Origin: Ustulina deusta
Lineage: Eukaryota > Ascomycota > Sordariomycetes > Xylariales > Xylariaceae
Assembly: GCA_023159155.1 (NCBI GenBank)
Contig: JAJNNX010000056.1
Coordinates: forward strand, 1 to 64,000
Direction of reading: 5' to 3'
Length of the DNA: 64,000 nt
How positions within the stretch are numbered: the first letter of the stretch is position 1; every line of letters starts with the position of its first letter. The notes below the pieces were generated by a model. That model was not told the origin of the DNA. It searched no databases and saw only the letters and a program-made list of their open reading frames with translations. The position numbers were made by a program, and so were the translations under genes. Positions 12,318 to 22,710 of this stretch are shown here, in pieces.

Positions 12318-14013
12318 TAGTCTTTTCGTAGCTGATTAATATTTGGGTTGGGGGGCTTGAGGTTCGAGCAAAGATAGAGTAGATATTGGTATGGGAGGGA
12401 GGGGAATTAAAAAGGAAGAAAGGAAGGTGCAGTTCCACCGCTAGAGACCGGCGGTGACCAGCTGGCGCCACCTGCTCCGCCTGCAGCCCCGCGGCCAGTC
12501 CACAACGATCTCCCCCGAAGGTAATTCTATAGGTATGCTCATGTAGAGCGATTTCCTCTCTGAATGTAGCAACTTGTACTACAGTGACGGGGTCGGTATC
12601 TGCTATTGCAACCACGTCGGTGGCGACATCCTCCGCGTCAATCCCAAAGCCTATCACGGATCGCACGTTCATGAACCGGCAGATGACCAACACCCCCAAC
12701 ACCCCCAACTCACCCAGGCTGACATTACAGTCCCTTTAGCGGCGACGTAAGTGATTGCCATCCTGTTGACCCACCGGGCGAGGCTCTGCCTAGACAATCG
12801 AAGAAGCCACCGATTTCCGAAACACCTTTGAGGAATTTAAGGGCTGTCCAGCCGGCCACAGAAAAGTTGTCTATCAACCATATGCCTCACAAGCATGCCA
12901 GGGTTTGGTCGGACCACATCACCAGTAACCGTCACGTCTAATATGGATCCCGATCTATCCTACCAGAGTGACATGACAGTCGTAAGTAAGGCCGGTCACC
13001 TCGAAGTTGGCGTAGCGGTCTATAGAAAGCCGTCTAAGAAAAACCACGGACAGCAAATACTAAACAAAAAACAGATAATAAAACAGGCACAATAAGCGTG
13101 CCACTCTTCTTAATCTGATGCTCAAGATCAATTAGTAGGCAAAGTGCCCGTAATCCTTTTCAGATCACCTCGGTAGCTCCTATATACACGTATAAAAAGC
13201 TTCATCTCATCTTTGCGTAATAGGCTCTCTATAAGTCCTCTTAAGCCTAGACTCCATATATATTTGATCGCAGTAACCAACAGCTTGCGTATATAGTGTA
13301 ACTTTTTCAACCCCATATCCCCGACCTCATAATGTGCTTGCGGAATATCAGTCAATTTTCTGATGCCTGGCATATAGTGTACTATGCACTAATATATTTC
13401 AACACCGGTGCCATATGTGGCATATGCGCAACCACAGCCAGGCCACATCTAGAACCCTGTCTAGAAAGCCTTACGAATACAGGAGGTTGTAGCGCCGGAT
13501 AGAACAGCTAAAAGCAGCGTTAACGGGGTCGCTTCCAATCAGAATCTTCGGGCCGGAATTAAATACACAAGGACCATCAGCGCGCATAGCTTATGCCGCT
13601 TTCAATCTCGACTAACTTAGCAATCAACTCCTGATCATTCGAGAGTTGAGCACTAAGATCCAACAACAAGCTTCCGGTCGTACAATGCCAATGATAACGT
13701 GCGTTCCTTGCCTCTCACGGGCAGGCAGACACGCCCAACTATGGATACGGCCTCTTCGGTGCCAATATCGCCGCCAAGACTGATATAGCACAGTAATAGT
13801 ATGAGACTATTTAGATAGGTGGCATATCGAGGCATTCCCCAAGGCTCACGCAAAGGGTCAGCACACCCTCATCTTCAACCTACCAGCCTTCATACAGCAA
13901 GACTTGCCCCCCCTTGCCCCTTTCTTGGGAGCTATTCTCACTCACGCTGCAAGATAGCACCTCGAACAGTTGCCGAGTATGCCAAGTAATGCAAGTTTCC
14001 AAAATACGAAATC
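12318..14013. other. Intergenic region with minor ORFs only
   Basis: About 1.7 kb without a supported gene. Open frames are short: 12310-12708 on the minus strand, 12895-13095 on the plus strand, and 13128-13373 on the minus strand (ATG start, 81 codons, no family resemblance). A plus-strand open stretch at 12546-12720 contains a protein-like AYHGSHVHEP segment but has no start and is opposed by a longer open frame. None is called. Confidence 0.35.
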
Positions 14014-15128
14014 GTGAAGATGTCTGCCCAAAGCACGGAGGACCAATTTTACGAGGGCATTGGACGTAGGGTAGAAGTCACAAACACCTCTTTCTCGGTA
14101 GACCCATATCTAGAGAGCCTCGAGCGTCGTGGCGGCAGCGTGGAATACAACGCCCCCCTCCCACTAGAGCTTCCCTTGTGCCAAGAATTCATCTTCAGAG
14201 AAACAAATATGCATGATATTTACATGCATGGTACTATCATACCCATAAATATGGTTCTCCAGTCTCTCGGATCTAAACTGGTCTTTGTGCACAAAGCAGC
14301 ACTCGCGGGCAGGCCAAAGAATCCTGACTCTCAACAGCAGTCAACCAACTTAACCCCCGATTTCATCTTGGCCCGACAACACGATTCTAGGCCTGAAAGC
14401 ATTTGCGACAAGGTAACCAGTTGATGGCTGTTGAACTCAAGCATAGAATCATGGTAGCAAAAGCCAAACAAGTACCCGGCATTGCGGTCCTCAGCCTAGC
14501 CCACCTAGGCCAGGCAACCTTCTACAGCAAGGAGCATGGAGTTCCGGTTATAATAACCGTAACCTGGCCACAATTGCATATCTTAGAATTTAACTAAAAA
14601 CCCAAGGACAACAGTAAAACCCAGCGCAACAAAAAAGAGGATGCGATAGATCCTGCAAAACTCGATAAGACCACCAACGCGACAAAGGATAAAAGAACCT
14701 TCTCAGGTGCCTCACTCAGTTCTGATCCAAAAGATCCGTCTCCACGTTCTTCTCACCCATCCAAGCGTTCTCAGATGACCCTCCGACAGCGTGATCAGCC
14801 TGGGTTGGAACCAAGTCCATCTATATCTATATCTAGCAAGCCATTGGGCCAACCGATGAACCCTTCCTCGAATGATCTGGATTCAGTCCCAATCGCTGAT
14901 CCACAAACCCCGGGAAACCAGAACTCTCCAGACATCCATTCAAGCGGCGGATATGTTCCATCTAACAAGGGTGCCTTTACCCCAGAAACCTTTGCCCGGT
15001 ACACAAACAATCATATCTGCAGATGCCGTGTGACCGTGGTTAACTTGACTGAGATGAAACACAAAATCGTCGCGATCATAATTGGGATTCTCTTCTATTA
15101 CTTTGAAGATGAGATGAAATCACCATAA
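14014..15128 (+). pseudogene. Decayed protein-coding gene of unknown family (frameshift plus in-frame stop)
   Basis: An ATG ORF (14014-14424) is followed by a second reading frame open from about 14403 to 15128 apart from one TAA at 14595-14597. Going from the first frame to the second requires a one-base shift near 14411; the only GT...AG there would be an 8-base intron, which is not credible. The first part has a TPDFILA stretch and the second a VELKH stretch, the spacing of a PD-(D/E)XK-like nuclease core, but this is a weak motif resemblance. Downstream the frame is Ser/Thr/Pro-rich and charged. Product unknown; most likely a broken gene, less likely an unrecognised intron-containing one. 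Confidence 0.4.
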
Positions 15129-16025
15129 TCCATTGACGTCAGTCGTGCAGGCACCTCCGACTCCCGGGCGTGAGTGATTTGGACAACTAGACTTGATTTG
15201 ATTGCGTAATAGCAGGTTTCTGTGCTGAATGATATCTTCTAGCAACACTACAGTGGCGAAAACATGGACTTCTCTTTGGGACTCTCGATACTTCGTATAC
15301 GATCAGATATATAGCTATGACTTCCCCTAAGTGCCTTGATGTTACGGATTATAATCTTAGTGTGGCATTGCTAGCAGAATGTAATTTACTCCCGCGTATC
15401 TCCCCATGGATGGTTGATTCGCAAGAGGTTCTCTATTCAACCAGTCTATTATGTAGGTGTAGTATGAGTCCCGAGTAAAGGTACGCAGAGATACCCAGTT
15501 AAAAGAGATCGGCTAGGAATGAAGTCAGTAGGCAATATGGCCTGCTTATTCAACATGGGCAAAGAACACCCTTTGCCTAGCAACCCAGATCCCCCCTAAC
15601 ACATGGATTGTTGCTATTACTATCCTCCACCCAACAGCGTCAACTAATAGATGGAGGCTACGAAACTATGACCCGCTAATGAATGCTGGAGTACCCCTCT
15701 CTACTGCGTTGGGCCTATTGGGTCTGTTGCGGATAAATGCGTTGCGCGATGACGAATCTTGGCAACGGCTATGTACGAGATGATAACTGAAGCCCCCATC
15801 AAGGTCGTGTTCGAGGTGGGTTGCAAACCTACCTAGGTAAATTGTAATTACGGCGTGTCACTTGGCATCCCCAATTATCAAGGGTATTAAAGCCCAACTG
15901 GAACCTTTTAATTAATTTAACTATCACATCCGGCTTACATACTCGTCTTTCCGTCTTAAATCTCGAAATAGCTAACTCCCCCCCGGCGGTTCGCACGCTC
16001 CTACCCTGTAATAACGCTTCCTATC
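15129..16025. other. Intergenic region upstream of the GH43 gene
   Basis: About 900 bp without a supported ORF. It probably contains the GH43 promoter. Nothing else recognised. Confidence 0.35.
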
Positions 16026-17639
16026 ATGCCCTTGGTTAGAAACCCCATCCTCCCGGGGTTTAACCCCGACCCCTCGATCCTCCGGGTCGGCGGGGATTAC
16101 TACATCGCCACTTCGACGTTCGAGTGGTACCCGGGAGTCCAGATCCACCACTCCCGGGACCTGGCGAACTGGACACTGGCCACCCGCCCGCTTAACAGGA
16201 AGAGCCAGCTAGACATGCGCGGGGATCCGGACAGTGGCGGAGTCTGGGCCCCCTGCTTGACTCATGATGGCGAGAAGTTCTGGCTCGTGTACACTGATGT
16301 GAAGCGCAAGGATGGCTCCTTCAAAGACACCCACAACTATATCGTTTCCTCGCCCAATATAGAAGGGCCCTGGTCCGACCCCGTTTTTGCTAACTCGTCG
16401 GGCTTCGATCCGTCTCTGTTCCATGATGACGACGGTAGGAAGTGGTTCGTCAACATGCTGGCAGACCACCGCGGCCGGCCCCGGACATTTGCGGGAATCG
16501 TGCTGCAGGAATTCGACCCCGCCGCCGGGCAGCTGGTCGGGCCGAGAAAAAACATATTCTATGGCACAGATCTGGATTTGGTAGAGGGCCCCCACCTGTA
16601 CAAGAGAAACGGCTGGTATTATCTGCTCACAGCGGAGGGGGGTACAGGATATCACCATGCCTGTACGCTGGCCCGCTCTCGTGATATCTGGGGCCCTTAC
16701 ACCGTGCATCCACACCAACATATCCTGTCCTCGAAAGATCACCCGTTCGCCGCCCTGCAGCGAGCCGGCCATGGTGACATAGTCGAGACGCCGGATGGCA
16801 GGACGTATTTGGTCCATCTGACCAGCCGTCCGACCACTCAGGAGCGCCGCTGCGTGTTGGGTCGTGAGACGGCGATCCAAGAGGCATTTTGGCAGGACGA
16901 CTGGTTATACGTCAAAAACGGACCAGTCCCATCACTCGCTGTTGATTTGCCCGGCGCGCGGGACGAGCAACGGTACTGGGCCGAAAGAAAATATACATTT
17001 GCCGATGAACTGCACAAGGATTTCCAGTGGCTCCGGACGCCAGAGACGGACCGCATATTCGCACTCGAGGGCGGCAAGCTCACCCTGTTCGGGCGCGAGT
17101 CCATCGGCTCGTGGTTCGAGCAGTCCCTGGTCGCTCGACGACAGGAGCACTTCTCGTACGACGCCGAGACCGTCGTGGACTTCTCGCCCGAAGACGAGCG
17201 GCAGTTCGCCGGACTCACGGCCTACTACAGCCGCTACAACTTTTTCTATCTCACGGTGACGGCGCACTCGGACGGACAGCGCGAGCTTCTCATCATGTCG
17301 TCCGAGGCGTCTTTTCCTCTTGGGAAGCTCAAGGTCCCCTTTTCCGAGCCGAGGAAGATTCCCAACGAGGGGAAGGTGAGATTGGCCGTCACGGTCCGTG
17401 GCCGAGACTTGCAATTCTGGTACGCCCTCGAGAGTGAGCGGGAGCTACAGAAGATCGGGCCGGTATTTGATGCGTCCATCGTCTCTGACGAATGCGGTGG
17501 ACATCAGGTACACGGGAGTTTCACGGGAGCCTTTGTAGGTGTTGCTTGCTCCGACTTAAATGGAACCGCACTACCCGCCAGGTTTGAATACTTTGTCTAC
17601 AGGCCCGTATCGCACCATACAGACAGGTATACGATCTAG
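16026..17639 (+). CDS. Glycoside hydrolase family 43 beta-xylosidase/arabinofuranosidase-like enzyme
   Basis: Intronless ORF of 537 aa, close to the usual length of two-domain GH43 beta-xylosidases. The N-terminal five-bladed propeller (about residues 3-310) shows the three acidic residues of the family: D15 in NPDPS (general base), D128 in GFDPS (pKa modulator) and E187 in LVEGPH (general acid). The C-terminal part (about 325-530) resembles the beta-sandwich domain that closes the active site in XynB-type enzymes. Substrates are expected to be xylobiose or short xylo-oligosaccharides; activity on arabinosides is possible. There is no signal peptide, so it is probably intracellular and would act on imported oligosaccharides. 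GC content is clearly higher than in its flanks, giving several spurious antisense open frames. No neighbour belongs to the same pathway. Confidence 0.9.
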   Translation: MPLVRNPILPGFNPDPSILRVGGDYYIATSTFEWYPGVQIHHSRDLANWTLATRPLNRKSQLDMRGDPDSGGVWAPCLTHDGEKFWLVYTDVKRKDGSFKDTHNYIVSSPNIEGPWSDPVFANSSGFDPSLFHDDDGRKWFVNMLADHRGRPRTFAGIVLQEFDPAAGQLVGPRKNIFYGTDLDLVEGPHLYKRNGWYYLLTAEGGTGYHHACTLARSRDIWGPYTVHPHQHILSSKDHPFAALQRAGHGDIVETPDGRTYLVHLTSRPTTQERRCVLGRETAIQEAFWQDDWLYVKNGPVPSLAVDLPGARDEQRYWAERKYTFADELHKDFQWLRTPETDRIFALEGGKLTLFGRESIGSWFEQSLVARRQEHFSYDAETVVDFSPEDERQFAGLTAYYSRYNFFYLTVTAHSDGQRELLIMSSEASFPLGKLKVPFSEPRKIPNEGKVRLAVTVRGRDLQFWYALESERELQKIGPVFDASIVSDECGGHQVHGSFTGAFVGVACSDLNGTALPARFEYFVYRPVSHHTDRYTI

Positions 17640-18238
17640 CCTTACTTTCGGTCCAGGTGCCAATAGTCGCAGGCTGAGAAACGAATTGTAAGCAGATCTA
17701 GTGTTAGATGTATATGGTAAACGAAACCAATTTCTATTCTCAGGCGTGAATGAAGAACATTATGATTATATGGCTTCTAGTCTAACGATGAATCCCTCTC
17801 TACGGGCTATAGTAGGTCGGTTGAGCAACCCATATATTTGGTAAGTATTAAGTTATTATTTGAAGGACCGAAGCTGCCCTAGCCGAACTGTCGCATGTTG
17901 CTTCATCGGGTTACTTCTTGAAAACAAGGTCTTAAGGACGGGGAAATGATCATCAACCATGGCATATACTCGTTGGCACATTATGAAGTCAAGAAAAAGA
18001 TACCCCTGTCCAGGTACCCTTTTCCTTGTAAGAAATATAGGCTGGGTTGGCGATGGGCAATGCGATCACATCGTCGTTTCCCACGTCCAGGTAATGGCAT
18101 ATTCGATAGACCAATTTAATGAAATATCTCGAAACTCTCCCGTACTCATGTAGACTCGTAGTTATGCAGCCTTCGGTTTGTAGCATGCTAGCGGCATTGA
18201 ATACAGCTAACCAGCTTCCAACTGTCGTACGGTAAGGG
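17640..18238. other. Intergenic region downstream of GH43
   Basis: About 600 bp. Short open frames on both strands near 17960-18190 (about 65 codons) have no family resemblance. No gene called. Confidence 0.3.
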
Positions 18239-18682
18239 TTAGCAATTTTTCAGTTGTTCTGGCCTGAGATATATGTACGCAGTAACAATTAAGGTAACTG
18301 AGTTGAGAACAGATAACTTATTTATGATGCATAGCAGGATGTGTGTCGAACTGGGCGAATTGAGGGGAGAATTCAGGCTATACTCACATGACCCTAGCAT
18401 CATCAGATAGACATCCCGTGCAGCTTCGCTAGTAAATATGGCTCGAAAGAGGCCGTAGGCGTTGTCGACGTGTAGATCGATTTCCCGTATGTGACACACG
18501 AATGCGGGGAGGAAGAACCAAACGTTGAACAGGGTCAAATCGAGCCAGAGAATGCATGCGAACAGAAAAGATGCTGCACAGCGAATGCAGGTTTGTCGGG
18601 CGAAGACCGTGAGGGTGCTGACGATATACAGCATGAGTATCACCCAACACCCTGCGTACATGATCTGATCGGCGGTGTCCAT
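18239..18682 (-). CDS. Possible small membrane protein (5' exon; 3' end unresolved)
   Basis: Minus-strand ATG ORF of 147 codons. Residues about 9-28 (CWVILMLYIVSTLTVF) and 37-60 (SFLFACILWLDLTLFNVWFF) form two hydrophobic segments typical of TM helices. A strong GTGAGT donor occurs about 102 codons in, after which the open frame loses protein character, so the real product may splice there into an exon I cannot place. No homology recognised. It could also be a fragment of a larger multi-TM protein. Low confidence. Confidence 0.3.
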   Translation of the reverse strand: MDTADQIMYAGCWVILMLYIVSTLTVFARQTCIRCAASFLFACILWLDLTLFNVWFFLPAFVCHIREIDLHVDNAYGLFRAIFTSEAARDVYLMMLGSCEYSLNSPLNSPSSTHILLCIINKLSVLNSVTLIVTAYIYLRPEQLKNC

Positions 18683-20603
18683 CTTGGCGAAGCTGTCCCT
18701 TGGTGAATGTTCTCTATAACTAAGGAATCTGATATGATTGGTGGAATGATATAAAATGACCGATACGCCCTCAACGGCTCCAGGTAGCCGTTGGATCTAG
18801 GGCCTGATTGGAGTTTGGCGTACACTGCCGTGTGTGTTTGTAGGAAAGGATATGCTCTGGAGATGAGGAAAAAAATAAGACCCTTATGATGTAATGTGTC
18901 GCGCCTCTAGATACTGAGGTCTCATGGCTGCCGGTCCAAGCGAAGGGTCTCACCAAGGACCCCGCATCGTTGCCCGACAAGATATATAGGAGCTCCTGCC
19001 CATCACAAGCAAGGGAGGATGGTTCATGAGTCGCATAATATATGTACGCATTTTCTTGCTCCCTTGTCAGCACTTGCTGGCCAGCGCGAAACCGACTAGG
19101 GTATCTAGAGGTCCTGCGAAGTATCGCGGTCAATAGATATCCTCCAATTCTGCACGTGGAAAGCTAAAGGTTCGGATGGGGATACAAGAACAAGGTCTGC
19201 GACATAAACCAGCAACATTCGGAGACGAGACGCACTTAAACCTTCCGCTCGGCTCGGCGACCACGCGTCGAATCCGGTGATTGATGTGGTCTTGCGAGAT
19301 ATTCCCATCGTTTAAAATCAACTGGGTATCTCCGTGCACGATGAATTGGAAGGGGGATATCTTGATTTATTGAGGAATTGCACATCTACTTCGTGAGCGA
19401 GGATATTCACTTATCTGTTTCACGTTGACGCCTCAAACCAAACTTTACCAAGTAGTCATTTAGTATTTAGTGAGAAAGTAAGGTTATTATAAGCCTTGAT
19501 TTAAACGAGAAGGTTTAGCCTTGATATACCTGCATAAAGACTCAAGGGTTATCCCACCCTGATGTTGATGACGATAGTTCAAGAGGCTAGTCGCCAACTA
19601 GGCACTGAGGGCAAGCGACAGAGAATGGATCGAAAGGGAGAAAAGATGTTGTATTGTTGATGGAGGGATCCATAGCGTAAGCCTGCCAGCTAAATGCAGT
19701 GGGAATCTGACTGTGACTTCCCTAACCTCGACACACCTTTACACCTGCCCACTGCGACAAGATAACGATGCTAGGGTTGTGACTTAACACAATGCTATTT
19801 TCAGTATGAACAGTTATGCACGTTGTGGCAAACTACCTAGTAATTAATAGGTGGTGACCCAATCCGCGTGGGAAGAAAAAAGGAAAGAAAAAACAATTAA
19901 CAAATAAAAAACAACAAAAATAACAAAAAAGGGTTCGTGTTCGTGAGTTGGCCGCTCCGAAAGGAACCCACCATTCCTGGTGGTGTTAGCCTCTCCGGCA
20001 ATGAATGTATCCATGTAAGTGTGAAATAGATTAGAAGAGGAGAAAAGGGCGAAATACATGAAGCCGGGATTTTACAAACGGCACAATGCGGCTCGCCGCC
20101 CCTCGTCCGTCAGTCTCGGTTGATAGCGCATATTAAGAGTCGCAGACGAATGGAAGCCCGGTGAATTAGATCATCAGGCTAGCTTACATACTTCCCAGCA
20201 CCTCGCCAACGCACTTGGCATGTACGACACGCATGATTATTCATGATCTCCAATGTACATCATGTATGACGGCTACCATCGGAAGGGAATATCATCGCGA
20301 CAAGAATAGTAGTCATATAGTTAGTTATATTTGTCTTTTCTCGTTTAATAGGGACGAAGAAAGGGCCATCTTGGCAGGCTGTTGTCGAGTTTAGCCTGCT
20401 GGCCGCGGTACGAGTGCCTCCAGGGTCTGCCCAACGCGCTCCTTTAGGGGAATTCCAGGGGCCGATCCTGCTAAAACCCCCCCACGCTGGAAAGTTCTAG
20501 CGATGGCTAGGCTCTCCGTCAGATGAGCCAAGAGTCGTTTAGTGGCCCGAGACCACTAAAATTAGCACCGTCTATATTATCTACCCTTCCAGTTTTTGAT
20601 TGA
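18683..20603. other. Long intergenic stretch, no supported gene
   Basis: Open frames here are short, overlapping and without family features. The hydrophobic 71-codon minus-strand frame at 19844-20059 is largely produced by an A-rich tract and is not called. Confidence 0.3.
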
Positions 20604-21178
20604 ATGCAGCTGCAGAATCCGAACTCACCTGCGTATATCGTTCGCCTCGACGACTCCTACCAAGTGGACGAGGTTGGCTTCGGAAGAATCTTCATTCAGG
20701 CCAAGCGGGATACGTGTCTTCTTCTTGGTGCTACCTTAGGCACTCAACTCACTTGCGGACTCGGGCCTGGGAAGATTGCCACGCCTCCCTCGCCTCAGAC
20801 ACTCCTCAGTGACCGTAAGTAGCACCGAAGTCTTAGGCGTGATTCCAAACGTCTCCTTGATATGTCCTGCCATTGACATGATGTGTGTTACGTTGAGGTG
20901 ACGACAAGAGAAAGATAAGTGGTACTCACAAGTAACACCAGTCCTAACAAACAGCTTCCATCACACATCCTCCTCGTATTGCTTGTGCTAGGAATGATGC
21001 TCGCCCGCCTCGGCATTCTCGAAGCCAGAAGCGTGTCTCCTGCGTTGCTCCGTTTCTAGATCCCCTTGCCAATGCGGTCGTGCACGCCGTTACACGCCGT
21101 CATTCACAAGAGCTTTCGAGGTTGAATCTGCAACCCTACCTGCCATTGCAAGTACAGGCGAGAGAGGGAATAGCATGA
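20604..21178 (+). CDS. Candidate hypothetical protein, two exons (speculative)
   Basis: An ATG at 20604 opens 70 codons that run into a consensus GTAAGT donor at 20815. Splicing to the CAG at 20952-20954 (after a CTAAC) restores an open frame of about 74 further codons ending in a TGA near 21178, for a product of about 144 aa. The first exon reads VRLDDSYQVDEVGFGRIF with no recognised domain; the second is basic. Evidence is only the coincidence of a strong donor, a plausible acceptor and a continued frame. It might instead be upstream sequence of the secreted-protein gene. Confidence 0.2.
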
Positions 21179-21306
21179 TTTCGCCGCTGCCCCATCTAGT
21201 ATGCTCTGCAACGTGATGAGCTGATCAGCGGAGCGCTTTCCATCAGGTCAAGGTCAACGTTGGGTTAGCTACGCGGGAAAGGCAATCGCCTAGTTTCACA
21301 GAGAGG

Positions 21307-21335
21307 CCAATTCGCCTCCCGCCGAGCATAAATAG
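21307..21335 (+). promoter_or_regulatory. Core promoter of the secreted-protein gene: CCAAT and TATA-like box
   Basis: CCAAT at 21307-21311 and ATAAATA at 21328-21334, about 145 bp before the ATG at 21480. The spacing fits transcription starting near 21360 followed by a CT-rich leader. Motif match only. Confidence 0.45.
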
Positions 21336-21479
21336 CCGCCCTTCGTTCCCGTTGGATTCTACATTCCACGTCTGTCTACCATCCTCAGCATATTATTCCA
21401 ATCTCCCTTGACCTCATACGAAGCAGCACAGAACGAACCCATTCTCTTCCATCACTGATTACCTACCTATCCTATCAAA

Positions 21480-22167
21480 ATGAAGTGGATTGCCGCCATC
21501 CTCTCCCTTGGCTTCATTGCCAGCAACGTCGAGGCTGCCCCGACCGATGGCCTGGACCTCTTCAAGCTCAAGGTGACTTCGTAAGTGTGCCTACCACATG
21601 TACCCCTGGGATGTTTTCAAAGCCCTGTCGGCCCCTAACCTTTGTACTTAGCTCCGTGAGCGAACTCGACGGCCGCTATCTATCATCGAATGCTTCTACT
21701 CTAGGTGTCTACGAGAACGATGATATCTCCCCCATCAGAGTCTACCAAACTAGCAGCACAAAGGCGGGCTGCAGCCAGCTGCACACATATCCTGTTGGCA
21801 TCGTTGACCATGCTCTTGCCCTCGTTGGGTCGGATGGCCTCATGACCCTCACCGACATGATGAATCCTTCTGGCGCGAGGCCTGCGGGCGGGCTAGTCAC
21901 CGAATGGGATGCGTTCCGGGTCGCGGATAGCAAGTTAACCAACGATGGTCAGGGCAGATGGGTTGCCTTTCCGGGGGCCACGAACAGCTGGACTGTGAAG
22001 TGGACGGATGGTAAAGCTTTCCTTTTCCCCTATGGCCAATCCGGGTTGACACTCATGGACTAATACGATGGTTGTTTGATGCAGGCTCAGCGTTCATGAC
22101 GGCAGATTACATGCCAGTTGAGATCGTGATGGAACCAGCGGGCGAGGGTCGCTTCAATTCGGAATAG
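21480..22167 (+). CDS. Small secreted protein, 180 aa, three exons
   Basis: Exons 21480-21580, 21652-22010 and 22085-22167, with introns of 71 and 74 bp, GT-AG ends and CTAAC/CTAAT branch points; the joined frame is open. The N-terminus is a classical signal peptide (MKWIAAILSLGFIASNVEA, cleavage probably before or after Ala-Pro at 20-21). The mature part is beta-rich in appearance (DGRYLSSN, VGIVDHALALVG, TEWDAFRV, NSWTVKWTDG), with only one obvious cysteine, so it is not a cysteine-rich effector. It resembles a widespread type of conserved secreted fungal protein of unknown function, but I cannot name the family. Without the second splice the frame would end in LTLMD, replacing the last 28 residues. 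Located about 2.3 kb from the AT-rich nest and undamaged. Confidence 0.75.
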
Positions 22168-22710
22168 ATTGGCGGGCATGAGCGGAGGACGACGACGTGG
22201 GCCAAGAAAAAGGAATGCCGAGAGACTTGTTTGAGTTTATGCTTTAGGTAGCCTACAATATGCAAAGGTCCTAATGAATGGTGAAAATCTCTGTATCGGT
22301 ATCACGCCCCTACGGCAGTGTTTCCATTGCGTGTGCCATGTGTCTCAGGCTTTGCATGCTGACTACTCGAATTACAATAATTCGCAATTAGGATGAAGGA
22401 CTTCGGTCCGCATTAACCGCCAAGACTGACAGTGAGAGATATGAATGAGAGGCTGGGCAGCAATTCAGTGAACAATTCATGCACATTTTGTATATGAAAT
22501 TGCGTTTGAGCCCCAAGGGGAACAAACCACGGCGGCTAGAGTTAGGAGCATAACTCCTCATTCTGCCGTGCTTCGATACTTACATCAGCTATTCGCAAAA
22601 TCGGCCAACTCCATTGAACACTCCCTGCCCTCACTGATTCCGTCGTATTGTCTCCACGATCGCCCCTGCTTACCTATCTGGCCATCGGCTTAGGAAAACC
22701 TGCTGTCCTC
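22168..22710. other. Intergenic region between secreted protein and regulator pseudogene
   Basis: About 540 bp without a supported ORF. Presumably the 3' end of the secreted-protein gene and the former promoter of the regulator. Confidence 0.35.

Noticed and set aside
12310..12708. Minus-strand 132-codon open frame upstream of the 281-aa gene, with an opposing plus-strand protein-like stretch
   Set aside because: The two readings compete, neither has a recognised motif, and the minus frame overlaps the start of the better-supported gene in another frame.
16209..16880. 223-codon antisense frame over the GH43 gene
   Set aside because: Shadow of a GC-rich coding region whose sense strand encodes a full GH43 enzyme.
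19844..20059. Hydrophobic 71-codon minus-strand frame
   Set aside because: Hydrophobicity comes from an A-rich plus-strand tract translating as Phe/Leu/Val on the other strand; nothing else supports it.
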